Positions 24,708 through 33,390 of a stretch of DNA of 64,000 bases are shown here, one piece after another. The DNA is from W1P20-047 sp045118335 (GTDB lineage Bacteria > Actinomycetota > Coriobacteriia > Coriobacteriales > Eggerthellaceae): contig JBGUXY010000038.1 of the NCBI GenBank assembly GCA_045118335.1, forward strand, positions 1 to 64,000. Reading direction: 5' to 3'. Each line of letters starts with the position of its first letter. The first letter of the stretch is position 1. The notes under the pieces are model-generated. The model worked only from the letters and a program-made list of their open reading frames with translations, ran no database searches and was not told the DNA's origin. Both the position numbers and the translations under genes were made by a program.

Positions 24708-27152
24708 CTATAGATGCCAGATCTGGTCGTTGTAATCCTCGATAGCACGGTCGGAGCTGAAATAGCCGGCCTTCGCCGTGTTGACAATCGAGCTTGCTAT
24801 CCAGCGGTCGCGATTAGCATACGCAGCCATGACCTGCCCAAACACCTCATCGTAAGACGCGAAGTCATGCAGCACGAAGTAATTGTCCCCCCTGCCTCCT
24901 TCGGGCGCCAGCATGTAGTAGAGATCTTCAAACCTACTGCCATCGCTTGTGGGCAAGCTGCCATCCACCAGATGCTGCAGCACCCGCTTCAGATACGGGT
25001 TCGCCTCCACCACGGCACGCGGGTCATAGGAATCATCGGCCTTCATGCGCTCCAGGTCTTCCACTCGAGCACCGAAGATGAAGATGTTGTCGGGTCCCAC
25101 CTGCTCGGCAATCTCGATGTTCGCGCCGTCCATGGTTCCCAGCGTCAACGCCCCGTTCAACATGAACTTCATGTTGCTCGTACCCGAAGCCTCCAAACCC
25201 GCCGTGGAAATCTGCTCGGAGATATCTGCCGCAGATATCAGATGCTGGGCCGCGGTCACATCGTAGTTTTCCAAGAACACCACATGGATGAGGTCTCGCG
25301 TGCGCTCATCGTTGTTGACAAGGTCGGCCACTGCGTTGATCAGACGAATGATGTCTTTCGCTCGCTTGTAACCCGGAGCCGCCTTCGCTGCAAAGATGAA
25401 CGTGGTCGGCGGCATTTCCAAAGCACGCCCCTCGATAATTCCGTCGTAGATTGACAGGATATGCAAAGCCTTCATCAGCTGGCGCTTGTATTCGTGCAGT
25501 CGCTTGGCCTGAACGTCAATGACGGTTTCGGGATTGATCTCCACGCCGCGACTTGCCTTCATCCACTTCGCGAAATCCACCTTGTTGGCAGCCTTCACCT
25601 GGTCATAAGCTTTTCTAAACGACGCATCTGCCGCATAGGGCTCCAGTTCGGCAATCTTGCGCCAATCGGTCATGAAGCCCTCGCCGATGGTATCGTCGAT
25701 AAGACGACGCAGACGCGGATTCGCCACGCCAAGCCAACGACGCTGGGTGATGCCGTTCGTAATGCCGCAGAAACGCTCTGGATACACCGTATAGAAGTCG
25801 CGGAACACCGACGTGCGCAGAATGCGTCCGTGTAGCTGCGAAACACCGTTTACATGACCGCAGCTGAGCACGCACAGGTTTGCCATGCGCACCTTGCCTC
25901 CGCTGATAATGGCCATCCGCGACACCAGCTCGGCATCGCCTGGATGGTTGCGCCAGATCCGATCGCGGAAACGCGCATCGATGGTTTCGATGATGCGGTA
26001 GATGCGGGGCAGCAGACGCTGCAGGGTGCCCGACGGCCAGCATTCCAACGCTTCGGGCATGATGGTGTGGTTCGTGTAGTTGAAGGTGCGTTGTGCCAGA
26101 TCGACAGCCTCTTCCCACGTGAAGCCCTCCTCGTCGATGAGAAGGCGGATGAATTCGGGAATCGCCAGCGCCGGGTGCGTGTCGTTGATCTGTATTGCCA
26201 CCTTGTCGGCGAACGTGTGCAAATCGCCATACTGGGCCTTGTGTGACTGGACCAGGAACTGCATGGTTGCCGACACCAGGAAATAGAACTGGCGCAAACG
26301 AAGCTCCTGGCCTTGATTGTGGCTATCGTCGGGATAGAGCACCTTCGAGATGGATTCAGCCAGCTCGCGCTCGGCCACAGCACCTTCGAAATCACCCTGG
26401 TTGAAACGGGTGAGATCGAAGGTCTGACGGGCATGCGCACGCCACAAGCGCAGCGTTACCGGCATCTTGCTATGATATCCCACGATGGGAACGTCGCATG
26501 CCTCGGCGAGAATCTTCTGGTCGTTGTGATAAACCACCTTCAGCTTGCCATCGGCACTCCACTGCTCTTCGATCTGGCCGCCAAAGCTTATCTCGAATAC
26601 ACGATCGGCGCGCTCTGCTTCCCACACATTGCGGTCTTTCGACCAGATGTCAGGCATTTCGCACTGCTTGCCATCGTGGATTTCCTGCCGGAAAAACCCG
26701 TATTCATAACGGATGCCAAACCCGATGGCCGGCATGTTCAACGTGGAGAGACTATCCAAGAAGCAGGCAGCCAGACGGCCCAAACCGCCATTGCCCAAAC
26801 CCGCATCGGCTTCCTGCTCTTCGATGTCACCAAAGCTGAAGCCCAGCTCGTTCAAGGCAGCCTCGTAGGTTTCAAAAAGACCAAGATTGATGAGGTTGTT
26901 CGTAAACGCACGCCCGATCAGGTATTCCACACACAAATAGACAACAGTCTTGTCGCCAGAGCCTTTAGAGCGCTCGCGCCTATCCGCCCAAACATCCATG
27001 ATGTCGTTGCGAAGGCACATTGCAGCCGCCTGATACACCTGCTGGATGGCTGCAGTTTTCACCGTGACACCGAACTCGCAACGCACGCGGCGGGCGATGC
27101 GGTCACGCACCTCTTCAACGGTCTGATTGTAAACTCTAGTCTCGGGGGCCAT
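24708..27152 (-). CDS. glgP: Glycogen/maltodextrin phosphorylase
   Basis: An 814-residue phosphorylase releasing glucose 1-phosphate from glucan ends. The full family length is present: 'CVEYLIGRAFTNNL', 'DAGLGNGGLGRLAACFLDS', 'RMANLCVLSCGHVNGVS', and the pyridoxal-phosphate lysine near 661 in 'EASGTSNMKFMLNG', followed by 'LTLGTMDGANIEI'. Start ATG 27152 with AGGTGA upstream. It lies between glgA (separated by a terminator) and the GH13 gene (33 bp). Confidence 0.97.
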   Translation of the reverse strand: MAPETRVYNQTVEEVRDRIARRVRCEFGVTVKTAAIQQVYQAAAMCLRNDIMDVWADRRERSKGSGDKTVVYLCVEYLIGRAFTNNLINLGLFETYEAALNELGFSFGDIEEQEADAGLGNGGLGRLAACFLDSLSTLNMPAIGFGIRYEYGFFRQEIHDGKQCEMPDIWSKDRNVWEAERADRVFEISFGGQIEEQWSADGKLKVVYHNDQKILAEACDVPIVGYHSKMPVTLRLWRAHARQTFDLTRFNQGDFEGAVAERELAESISKVLYPDDSHNQGQELRLRQFYFLVSATMQFLVQSHKAQYGDLHTFADKVAIQINDTHPALAIPEFIRLLIDEEGFTWEEAVDLAQRTFNYTNHTIMPEALECWPSGTLQRLLPRIYRIIETIDARFRDRIWRNHPGDAELVSRMAIISGGKVRMANLCVLSCGHVNGVSQLHGRILRTSVFRDFYTVYPERFCGITNGITQRRWLGVANPRLRRLIDDTIGEGFMTDWRKIAELEPYAADASFRKAYDQVKAANKVDFAKWMKASRGVEINPETVIDVQAKRLHEYKRQLMKALHILSIYDGIIEGRALEMPPTTFIFAAKAAPGYKRAKDIIRLINAVADLVNNDERTRDLIHVVFLENYDVTAAQHLISAADISEQISTAGLEASGTSNMKFMLNGALTLGTMDGANIEIAEQVGPDNIFIFGARVEDLERMKADDSYDPRAVVEANPYLKRVLQHLVDGSLPTSDGSRFEDLYYMLAPEGGRGDNYFVLHDFASYDEVFGQVMAAYANRDRWIASSIVNTAKAGYFSSDRAIEDYNDQIWHL

Positions 27153-27173
27153 ACTTCACCTAACCTTTGGTCT

Positions 27174-27216
27174 AAAACGGCAGGGCCGGCACAAAGCCGG
27201 CAACCCCGCCGAAAAA
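27174..27216 (-). terminator. Terminator between glgA and glgP
   Basis: On the minus strand a GC-rich stem (CGGCGGGG.GCCGGC pairing with GCCGGC.CTGCCG, tip loop TTTGT) is followed by TTTTAG. It begins 25 bp after the glgA stop and would separate glgA from glgP, though the glgP ribosome site lies just beyond it so attenuation is possible. Confidence 0.75.
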
Positions 27217-27240
27217 TGCAATTGAATCAGTGTACAACAA

Positions 27241-28698
27241 CTACAGAGTCGAATACAGGTCGGCATAGGCCTCGGCGCAGCGCCCGAAACCAAAATCACA
27301 TGCCATTGCCTGCTGGATGAGACTCTTGCGCACAGGCTCGTCGTGCCACGTCTCGATTGCGTAATTGATGCAGTTCAGCATCTCGAAGGAATCGTAGTTT
27401 GCAAACGAGAAACCCGTGCCCTCGCCGGTGTAGCGGTTGTACGGCACGACCGTGTCTTTCAGGCCGCCCGTTTCGCGCACGATGGGAAGGGTGCCATAAG
27501 CCAGGGCGATCATCTGGGAGATGCCACAGGGCTCGAAAGCCGAAGGCATCAAGAACAGGTCGCAGCCCGCATAGATGCGGTGGGACAGATCGGCGTTGTA
27601 GCCTATATAGGAGCACAGCTTGCCCTTGTAGCGGTTTTCCCCATCGCGCAGGAAGCCTTCCAGATCTTCGTCGCCGGCACCCAGCACGACCATGCGCACG
27701 TTCTGGTTCATGATGTAGTCCAGTACGGGATAGAGCAGGTCTATACCCTTCTGGGGCGTAAGACGGCCGACCATGCCGATAACCGGGACGTCCTCCCCTT
27801 CCGGAATCGGGTCCAGGCCCAGCTCGTCTAGAAGCGCCGCCTTCACCAGGCGCTTGCGCCAGGCGCTCTTCGCAGAGAAATGAGCCGGGGTCGCGGCATC
27901 CGTAGACGGATTCCAAATCTGGGTGTCGATGCCGTTTAGAATGCCGGACAGGTCGCTGCCGCGGGTGCGCAGCACACCGTCAAGGCTCTCTCCCTGTTCA
28001 GGGCTGCAGATTTCCTGAGCATAGGTGGGGCTTACAGTGTTCACCTTGTCCGCGAAGACGATGCCCGCCTTCAGCATGTTGTCGCATCCGTAATGCTCCA
28101 CGAAATCTGGCGTGGCAAGCGAGTCGTCTACGCCCAGCAGGTCGCGGTCGAACTCGTGGGAGAACTGTCCCTGGAAATGCAGGTTATGAATGGTGAGCAG
28201 CGTACGCAGCCCGCCCTGAGGCCCACCTTGGTACTGGGTTTTGATCAACAGGGGCATCATGGCAGTATGCCAGTCGTTGCAGTGCAGGATACCCGGCTCG
28301 AAGTCAAGGCAGGGAATGGCGTCCAGCGTCGCGCGGGTGAAGAAGGCATACTGCTCACCCTCGAACTCGCCACCGCAATACACGGGGCCGCCGAAGTAGA
28401 ACTCGTTATCGATGAAATAGTAGATCACGCCATCGAGTTCAAGCTTCTCGACCCCGACAAACTGGGAGCGCCATCCCAGACCGATGTGAAAATCGCACAG
28501 ATGCTGCGTCTCCATTGCGTAACGTTCCTTGATCTGGCGATGGAACGGCATGATGATACGGGCGTCGATACCCAACTCACCCAGGTATTTCGGCAATGCA
28601 CCGACCACATCGGCCAAACCGCCGATCTTCACCAACGGCGCACACTCCGCAGCGGCGATAAGCACGCCCGGCAGATTCTCATAAGTAGTTTCAGACAT
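27241..28698 (-). CDS. glgA: Glycogen synthase (ADP-glucose)
   Basis: A 485-residue GT5 enzyme adding glucose from ADP-glucose to glycogen. Start ATG 28698 has GAGGAG 7 bases upstream; a longer frame is open upstream but starts without a site. The N-terminal 'CAPLVKIGGLADVVGALP' is the KxGG substrate loop, 'HCNDWHTAM' and 'GMVGRLTPQKG' are conserved, and the C-terminal 'PSAFEPCGISQMIALAYG' binds the nucleotide sugar. It stands between two terminators and so is probably its own transcription unit within the cluster. Confidence 0.97.
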   Translation of the reverse strand: MSETTYENLPGVLIAAAECAPLVKIGGLADVVGALPKYLGELGIDARIIMPFHRQIKERYAMETQHLCDFHIGLGWRSQFVGVEKLELDGVIYYFIDNEFYFGGPVYCGGEFEGEQYAFFTRATLDAIPCLDFEPGILHCNDWHTAMMPLLIKTQYQGGPQGGLRTLLTIHNLHFQGQFSHEFDRDLLGVDDSLATPDFVEHYGCDNMLKAGIVFADKVNTVSPTYAQEICSPEQGESLDGVLRTRGSDLSGILNGIDTQIWNPSTDAATPAHFSAKSAWRKRLVKAALLDELGLDPIPEGEDVPVIGMVGRLTPQKGIDLLYPVLDYIMNQNVRMVVLGAGDEDLEGFLRDGENRYKGKLCSYIGYNADLSHRIYAGCDLFLMPSAFEPCGISQMIALAYGTLPIVRETGGLKDTVVPYNRYTGEGTGFSFANYDSFEMLNCINYAIETWHDEPVRKSLIQQAMACDFGFGRCAEAYADLYSTL

Positions 28699-28819
28699 AT
28701 CGTTCTCCTCATTCGATGGAATGGATTCAAAAACTCGTAACGAACAATTGTAGCGGAAAGTCAACGGTTTTCCACCATCAAGTCGCCCAAGATATACAGG
28801 AACTTCGCCCAATGCACAA

Positions 28820-28851
28820 TTAAAGGCCGCATCCAGAAGCAGATGCGGCCT
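28820..28851 (-). terminator. Terminator after glgD
   Basis: On the minus strand AGGCCGCATC / GATGCGGCCT forms a strong stem with an 8-base loop, followed by TTTAATT. It lies 31 bp past the glgD stop and closes the glgB-glgC-glgD unit. Confidence 0.88.
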
Positions 28852-28881
28852 CGAAAGCACCTTATTTATCGCATGTCAACC

Positions 28882-30009
28882 CTAAGCGACGATAACGGAG
28901 CCCTTGCGCACGACAGCGGGCATGTCGGGCGTGCCGACGATCCGAACACCCGGCCCCACCATAACGTCCTTGTCGATGATGGCATTGCGCAGGTAGGCGC
29001 CTTCGCAGATGCGGGAGTTCTGCATGATGACGCAGTCCTTGATGTCGGCATCACGTTCGATCGTGGTCCCGCGGAACACCACACTGCCCTCCACGTTTCC
29101 GAAAACGGCGCATCCGTTGCCGAATATGCTCTGCTGGACCCGGCATCCTTCCGCAAAACGAACCGGCGGCGCATCCTTGTCGAAGGTGTGGACGTTACCG
29201 TAATCGAAGAACAGCTCTTGGCGAATATCGAAGTCGAACATGTCGCGGGAAATGTCGAAATACGACTTCACGCTGCTGATGCGGGCTGCGTATCCCTTGT
29301 GCTCCACTGCAGCAACCTTGTGGGTCGACAACGCCGGCTCCAGGATGTCGCTGAAGAAGCTGTACTTGCCCTCGGCGCACGAATCCTCCACCATGCGCAC
29401 GAGCAGGCTCTTTTCCATCAGGAACGCGCCCAGTGCAAAGCATGACGACTCGTCGATTTCGGTGGAATAGTTCACGCCGCGAACCCAACCATCAGCATCA
29501 ACTTCGAACTGAGCCAAACCGCTAGACTGGTCGGATGCGAGCTTCGGGCTCTTCGAATACAGAAACGTGATGTCGGCGCCCATTTCCTTGTGCACCTCGA
29601 GCAAGCGGCTGTAGTCCTCGCGATACACCGTGTCGGTGTAGAGCAGCAGGCAGTATTCGCCTAGCTGACGTTCGAGATAGTAGCGCTTGGCGAACAGCGC
29701 ATCACCGAAACCGCGGTACAGATTGGTGCTCATGCCCTGGTCGAAGGGGGAAAGCATCGTCAAGCCGCCCTGCTTCTTGCTCATATCCCACGCTGCACCA
29801 GATCCCACGTGCTCGACCAACGATTGGAAGTTGCGCTGAGTGATGAGTCCCACATTGCGCACACCGCTATCGTCGAGGTTCGTGAGAAGCAAATCGATGC
29901 TGCGGAAACGACCACCCAACGGCATGCCGGCAACGCAACGATGCTCGATCAGGTCGCCCAGAAGAGGATTACCATGACCTGCATACACAATGGCAAACGT
30001 GTTATTCAT
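28882..30009 (-). CDS. glgD: Glucose-1-phosphate adenylyltransferase, GlgD subunit
   Basis: A 375-residue nucleotidyltransferase of the GlgD type, the companion of GlgC in Firmicutes-like glycogen operons. It has the fold (N-terminal Rossmann-like domain and C-terminal left-handed beta-helix with 'GNGCAVFGNVEGSVV' hexapeptide repeats). The catalytic N-terminal signature is altered: 'VYAGHGNP' in place of the GlgC 'LAGGQGSRL'. GlgD is therefore likely a regulatory subunit, as shown for relatives. It follows glgC after 12 bp. Confidence 0.93.
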   Translation of the reverse strand: MNNTFAIVYAGHGNPLLGDLIEHRCVAGMPLGGRFRSIDLLLTNLDDSGVRNVGLITQRNFQSLVEHVGSGAAWDMSKKQGGLTMLSPFDQGMSTNLYRGFGDALFAKRYYLERQLGEYCLLLYTDTVYREDYSRLLEVHKEMGADITFLYSKSPKLASDQSSGLAQFEVDADGWVRGVNYSTEIDESSCFALGAFLMEKSLLVRMVEDSCAEGKYSFFSDILEPALSTHKVAAVEHKGYAARISSVKSYFDISRDMFDFDIRQELFFDYGNVHTFDKDAPPVRFAEGCRVQQSIFGNGCAVFGNVEGSVVFRGTTIERDADIKDCVIMQNSRICEGAYLRNAIIDKDVMVGPGVRIVGTPDMPAVVRKGSVIVA

Positions 30010-30021
30010 GCCAACCCCTTC

Positions 30022-31221
30022 CTATGCCTTGGCTTCAACGACGGCGTTCGGTTCGACGGATTCGCCAGGTGCGATGACCGCACCCGCCTTGATTATGGCC
30101 CCGGGTCCAATCACGGCCAAATCCGCCCCGGGCGCTCCGATGACGCAGCCTTCCCCGATGCAGGCGCCTTCGGCAACAACCGCGCGGTGTACCTTGGTTC
30201 CTTCTCCGATTACCGCATCTGCCATGACCAGGCTGTCGACTACTTCAGCACCCGAACGCACGAACACACCTTGGAAGATCACGCTGTGCTGCACAGAGCC
30301 TTCCACACCGCAGCCTTCGGCAAGCATGCTGTTGCTCAAAGTGGCACCCATGCCGACGCGTGCGGCGGGCAGGTCGGGATTGCGCGAGCAGATAGGCCAG
30401 CGCTTGTCGAACATATCCAACCCGCTGTCATCTTCCAGAAGGTCCATGTTCGCTTCCCACAGGCTGTCGATAGTGCCCACGTCGCGCCAGTAGCCCTCGA
30501 AACGATAGGCGAACAGGCGCTCGTCGCCGGCTAGCATTGCGGGAATGACGTCCTTGCCGAAGTCGTGGGTGCTCTCGGCATTGGCTTCGTCATCAACCAG
30601 GTACTGGCGAGCCTTTGCCCAATCGAACACGTAGATTCCCATAGATGCCAGGTTGCTGGGCGGGTTCGCCGGCTTTTCGACGAAGTCCGTGACGCGGTTT
30701 TCCTCATCGGTGGCCAGGATGCCGAAACGACTGGCCTCCTCGATGGGCACGGGCATGACGGCGATGGTCGCATCGGCGTCGTTTTTCTCGTGGAAGGAAA
30801 TCATCTGGCTGTAATCCATCTTGTAGATGTGGTCGCCCGAGAGCACCACCACGTAGCGCGGGTCAAAGTAATCGATGAAGCGAATGTTTTGGTAAATGGC
30901 ATCTGCCGTGCCCGCATACCAGCTGCCCACATCGCCGACGCGAGTGTGGGGCGAAAGCATGAATGCGCCGCCGTTGTTCTTGTTCAGATCCCAAGGGGCA
31001 CCGTTGCCGACGTAGCTGTTCAAGACGAACGGCTCGTACTGCGTCAGCACGCCCACCACGTCGATTCCCGAATTCGAGCAGTTCGACAGCGGAAAATCGA
31101 TGATGCGGTACTTGCCGCCGTAGGGTACCGCCGGTTTGGCGCGCAGTCTCGTGAGCACTCCCAGGCGGCTTCCCTGACCGCCTGCCAGAATCATGGCCAC
31201 GCTTTTCTTGCGATTGCTCAT
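30022..31221 (-). CDS. glgC: Glucose-1-phosphate adenylyltransferase, catalytic subunit
   Basis: A 399-residue enzyme making ADP-glucose from ATP and glucose 1-phosphate, the committed step of glycogen synthesis. 'MILAGGQGSRLGVLT' is the nucleotide loop, 'LSGDHIYKMDY' carries the metal-binding Asp, 'FVEKP' and 'GYWRDVGTI' bind the sugar phosphate. The C-terminal beta-helix begins near residue 290. Its start overlaps the ribosome site region of glgB's end: one base separates the glgB stop from this ATG, so the genes are translationally linked. AAGGAG lies within the end of glgB. Confidence 0.97.
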   Translation of the reverse strand: MSNRKKSVAMILAGGQGSRLGVLTRLRAKPAVPYGGKYRIIDFPLSNCSNSGIDVVGVLTQYEPFVLNSYVGNGAPWDLNKNNGGAFMLSPHTRVGDVGSWYAGTADAIYQNIRFIDYFDPRYVVVLSGDHIYKMDYSQMISFHEKNDADATIAVMPVPIEEASRFGILATDEENRVTDFVEKPANPPSNLASMGIYVFDWAKARQYLVDDEANAESTHDFGKDVIPAMLAGDERLFAYRFEGYWRDVGTIDSLWEANMDLLEDDSGLDMFDKRWPICSRNPDLPAARVGMGATLSNSMLAEGCGVEGSVQHSVIFQGVFVRSGAEVVDSLVMADAVIGEGTKVHRAVVAEGACIGEGCVIGAPGADLAVIGPGAIIKAGAVIAPGESVEPNAVVEAKA

Positions 31222-31222
31222 T

Positions 31223-33232
31223 CTATCTCCTTATCCGCTCGTCAGACTTGCTTTCCTTCTTGCTCGCTTTACCTGGTCGGTGCTTATGCTTCGCTGGTTT
31301 GGCCACCTTGCGCGGTGGTGGATCGCGCCTCTCGAACTCGAAGAACACGGCGGACATGGGCGGCAGCTTGATCTTCGCGCTGCAGGGATGACCTTCGAAT
31401 GGCTCTTCCGCAGACACCTCCAACACTGTCGCACCGCAATTCGAACCACCGTACTGTTCCTGGTCGCTATCCAACAGCAACGTGAGCTTGCCATACGTCG
31501 GCAGGCCCACCGTGAAGCCATCCACCTCGTTGGGCGTGAAGTTGCAGCAGCATAAAACATCTGGCGACCCATCCTTTGCATGGCGCATGCATGCCACCGC
31601 GCTCTCGTCGCGGTCATCGACGTTAGCCCATTGGAAACCTTCCCAGCTGTCGTCGATCTGCCACATCGCCGGATGGGATAGATAGAGCTTGTTGAGTGCG
31701 GCGCAGTACATGTGCAGCCCATTGTGGATGGGATATTGCAACATGAACCAGTCGAGCTGCTTCTTGAAATCCCATTCGATGAACTGGCCGAATTCCGAAC
31801 CCATGAACGTGAGCTTTTTCCCCGGGCGGGCAAACTGCCAGCCCATCAACGCACGCAGGTTCGCAAATTTCTGCAGGTAGGGACCATACATCTTGTCAAC
31901 CATGGACTTCTTGCCATGAACCACCTCGTCATGGCTGTACGCAAGAACGTAGTGCTCCGAAAACGCGTAGATGAGGCCGAAGGTGAGCTTGTCGTGATGG
32001 TCGCGGCGAAAGATCGGGTCCATGGAGCAATACTCCAGAGTATCGTGCATAAATCCCATGTCCCACTTGAAGGTGAAACCCAGGCCGTCGTATTCCACAG
32101 GAGCGGTGACCTTGGGATATGCCGTGGATTCTTCGGCAATGGTGACCACGCCCGGATAGGTTTCCTTCACGGCCGTATTGAGTCTCTTCAAAAAATCGAC
32201 GGCCTCCAGGTTGATGTTGCCGCCATGGATGTTGGGTACCCATTCGCTACGCGCGTAGTCCAGATAGAGCATGGACGTAACGGCGTCGACGCGGATGCCG
32301 TCGATATGGTACACGTCCAGGAAGAATATTGCCGAAGACACCAGGAAGCTTATGACCTGGGGCCTTCCATAGTCGAAGACGAGGGTTCCCCATTCGGCAT
32401 GCTCGCCCTTGCGAGGATCGGCGTATTCGAAAAGCGGCGTTCCGTCGAAGCGCGCCAACGCGAATGCGTCTTTCGGGAAGTGCGCCGGCACCCAATCGAG
32501 GATGACGCCGATGCCTGCGGTATGCAGCGTATCGACCAGATACATGAAATCCTGGGGCGTGCCATAGCGCGAGGAAGCAGAGTAGTAACCTGTTGCCTGA
32601 TAGCCCCAGGAAGCCGGCAGCGGGAATTCGGTTAGGGGGAGCAACTCCACGTGGGTGTAGCCCATTTCCTTGCAGTAATCCACAAGCTGGTCTGCGACGA
32701 TGCGGTAGTTGGGGTAAAGCTCGTTTTCGCCCACGCGCCACGACCCCAGATGCAGCTCGTAGATGGACATGGGGCTATGCAGCGGATCGGCAGTGGCACG
32801 GTTGCGCAGCCAGTCCTCGTCGTTCCAGTCATAGCCATCGAGCGACCACACCTTCGAGGCGGTGGACAAGCCGTTTTCCGCATGGAACGCAAAGGGGTCG
32901 GCTTTCAGCTGCAAGGAGCCGTCGGCACCCCTGATGGCGTACTTGTACGGGTCGCCGTCACGCAAGCCTTCGACCACGCAGCAGTAGACGCCTTCGTTGA
33001 CCTGTTGCATGGGAGTTGCCGTTTCGTCCCAATCGTTGAAGGCGCCCACAAGGCTGACCGCCTTGGCATTTGGAGCCCACACGGCGAATCGGAACCGCCG
33101 GGCAGACGTCTTGTCAGCCCGGGGCAGTTCGTGGCAACCGAAGACATAGTAGGCTCGACGCGCATCACCACGACCGAACAAATAGAGATCCGCATTTGGC
33201 AAATTCAGATCGCTGTACATCGACTGATCCAT
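31223..33232 (-). CDS. glgB: 1,4-alpha-glucan branching enzyme
   Basis: A 669-residue GH13 branching enzyme that transfers chains to form alpha-1,6 branches. Start ATG 33232 is preferred (GAGGTGG upstream); a GTG at 33244 is in frame. A CBM48 module (about 40-140, 'FRFAVWAPNAKAVSL') precedes the barrel. Catalytic residues: Asp in 'GIRVDAV' (about 315), Glu in 'IAEEST' (about 369) and Asp in 'YSHDEV' (about 436). The last 35 residues are an unusual Lys/Arg-rich tail, not part of the family. First gene of glgBCD, 158 bp after the large sensor phosphatase gene on the same strand. Confidence 0.96.
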   Translation of the reverse strand: MDQSMYSDLNLPNADLYLFGRGDARRAYYVFGCHELPRADKTSARRFRFAVWAPNAKAVSLVGAFNDWDETATPMQQVNEGVYCCVVEGLRDGDPYKYAIRGADGSLQLKADPFAFHAENGLSTASKVWSLDGYDWNDEDWLRNRATADPLHSPMSIYELHLGSWRVGENELYPNYRIVADQLVDYCKEMGYTHVELLPLTEFPLPASWGYQATGYYSASSRYGTPQDFMYLVDTLHTAGIGVILDWVPAHFPKDAFALARFDGTPLFEYADPRKGEHAEWGTLVFDYGRPQVISFLVSSAIFFLDVYHIDGIRVDAVTSMLYLDYARSEWVPNIHGGNINLEAVDFLKRLNTAVKETYPGVVTIAEESTAYPKVTAPVEYDGLGFTFKWDMGFMHDTLEYCSMDPIFRRDHHDKLTFGLIYAFSEHYVLAYSHDEVVHGKKSMVDKMYGPYLQKFANLRALMGWQFARPGKKLTFMGSEFGQFIEWDFKKQLDWFMLQYPIHNGLHMYCAALNKLYLSHPAMWQIDDSWEGFQWANVDDRDESAVACMRHAKDGSPDVLCCCNFTPNEVDGFTVGLPTYGKLTLLLDSDQEQYGGSNCGATVLEVSAEEPFEGHPCSAKIKLPPMSAVFFEFERRDPPPRKVAKPAKHKHRPGKASKKESKSDERIRR

Positions 33233-33390
33233 ACAGACGACCACCTCATCTCTTCTAGAGGAACATGCTATAAGTATAGCGGTTCTTTATGACATAAGAA
33301 GCCCACGTCAAGGCAAATGACCATTATGAACAAGACAAGAGCCCATCCTCCTACATTTCCCCGATACGTTGGCGCCTGGCATGCGGGAAA

